A DNA stretch of 5,088 bases, from the NCBI GenBank assembly GCA_951800675.1, contig CATOKC010000189.1, forward strand, positions 1 through 5,088. The letters run 5' to 3'. Every line of letters starts with the position of its first letter. Within the stretch, counting starts at the first letter, position 1. A program made the position numbers and the translations under genes. The notes below the pieces were generated by a model. It had not been told where the DNA came from, did no database searches, and saw only the letters and a program-made list of their open reading frames with translations. This stretch comes from an uncultured Oscillibacter sp. Its GTDB lineage: Bacteria > Bacillota_A > Clostridia > Oscillospirales > Oscillospiraceae. Positions 5,068 through 5,088 of this stretch are shown here, one piece after another.

Positions 5068-5088
5068 CAAAAGAAGAAAAACTTTTTG

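Noticed and set aside
5005..5070. 22-residue N-terminal extension of the permease from an ATG at 5070
   Set aside because: It would translate the hairpin and the strong AAGGAGG site. The duplicated second half begins at the residue matching the shorter start.
1..5088. CRISPR array, tRNA, rRNA, riboswitch or transposase
   Set aside because: I saw no regularly spaced repeats, no cloverleaf or conserved RNA motifs, and no transposase or integrase reading frame on either strand.

Overview
The window looks like chromosomal DNA from a GC-rich anaerobic Firmicute, most likely an Oscillospiraceae/Clostridia relative. The support is AGGAGG-type ribosome binding sites, TTGACA/TATACT-type promoters with 17-bp spacers, and GC-rich third codon positions in the thioredoxin and EamA genes. 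This placement is inference and is not tied to a species. All four convincing genes lie on the minus strand, so transcription runs right to left.

Right part (about 3540-5088, GC-rich). An EamA/DMT-type permease (5004-4138) is built from two nearly equal halves that align without gaps at about 54% identity by hand count, which indicates an internal duplication. It is followed by a short thioredoxin (4049-3741) with a CSPC active site. The thioredoxin gene has its own good promoter, with a palindrome over the -10 box, and ends in a textbook intrinsic terminator. A perfect 17-bp inverted repeat lies just upstream of the permease.

Left part (about 260-3460, visibly lower GC). Two half-size ABC exporters, each a membrane domain followed by an ATPase domain, are expressed from a near-consensus promoter at 3453-3425. 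The second gene starts on a GTG inside the last codons of the first, with an 8-bp overlap, so the two are probably translationally coupled and form a heterodimer. All main ATPase motifs are visible in both. No substrate gene, precursor peptide, modification enzyme or regulator is present, so the substrate cannot be named.

Edges. The ABC pair is bracketed by two GC-rich reading-frame remnants on the plus strand with no credible starts of their own: about 110-217 (resembling part of a large mobile-element protein, from memory only) and about 3538-3683 (the C-terminal end of an unrecognised protein). With the GC step, this suggests the ABC module was acquired or rearranged into place. The gene-free stretches are 1-270 (a strong inverted repeat plus the left remnant) and 3362-3740 (ABC promoter, right remnant, thioredoxin terminator). 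I saw no tRNA, rRNA, CRISPR array, transposase or integrase. I do not see a clearly new system; the best leads are the duplicated permease, its upstream hairpin, and the bracketed ABC pair.
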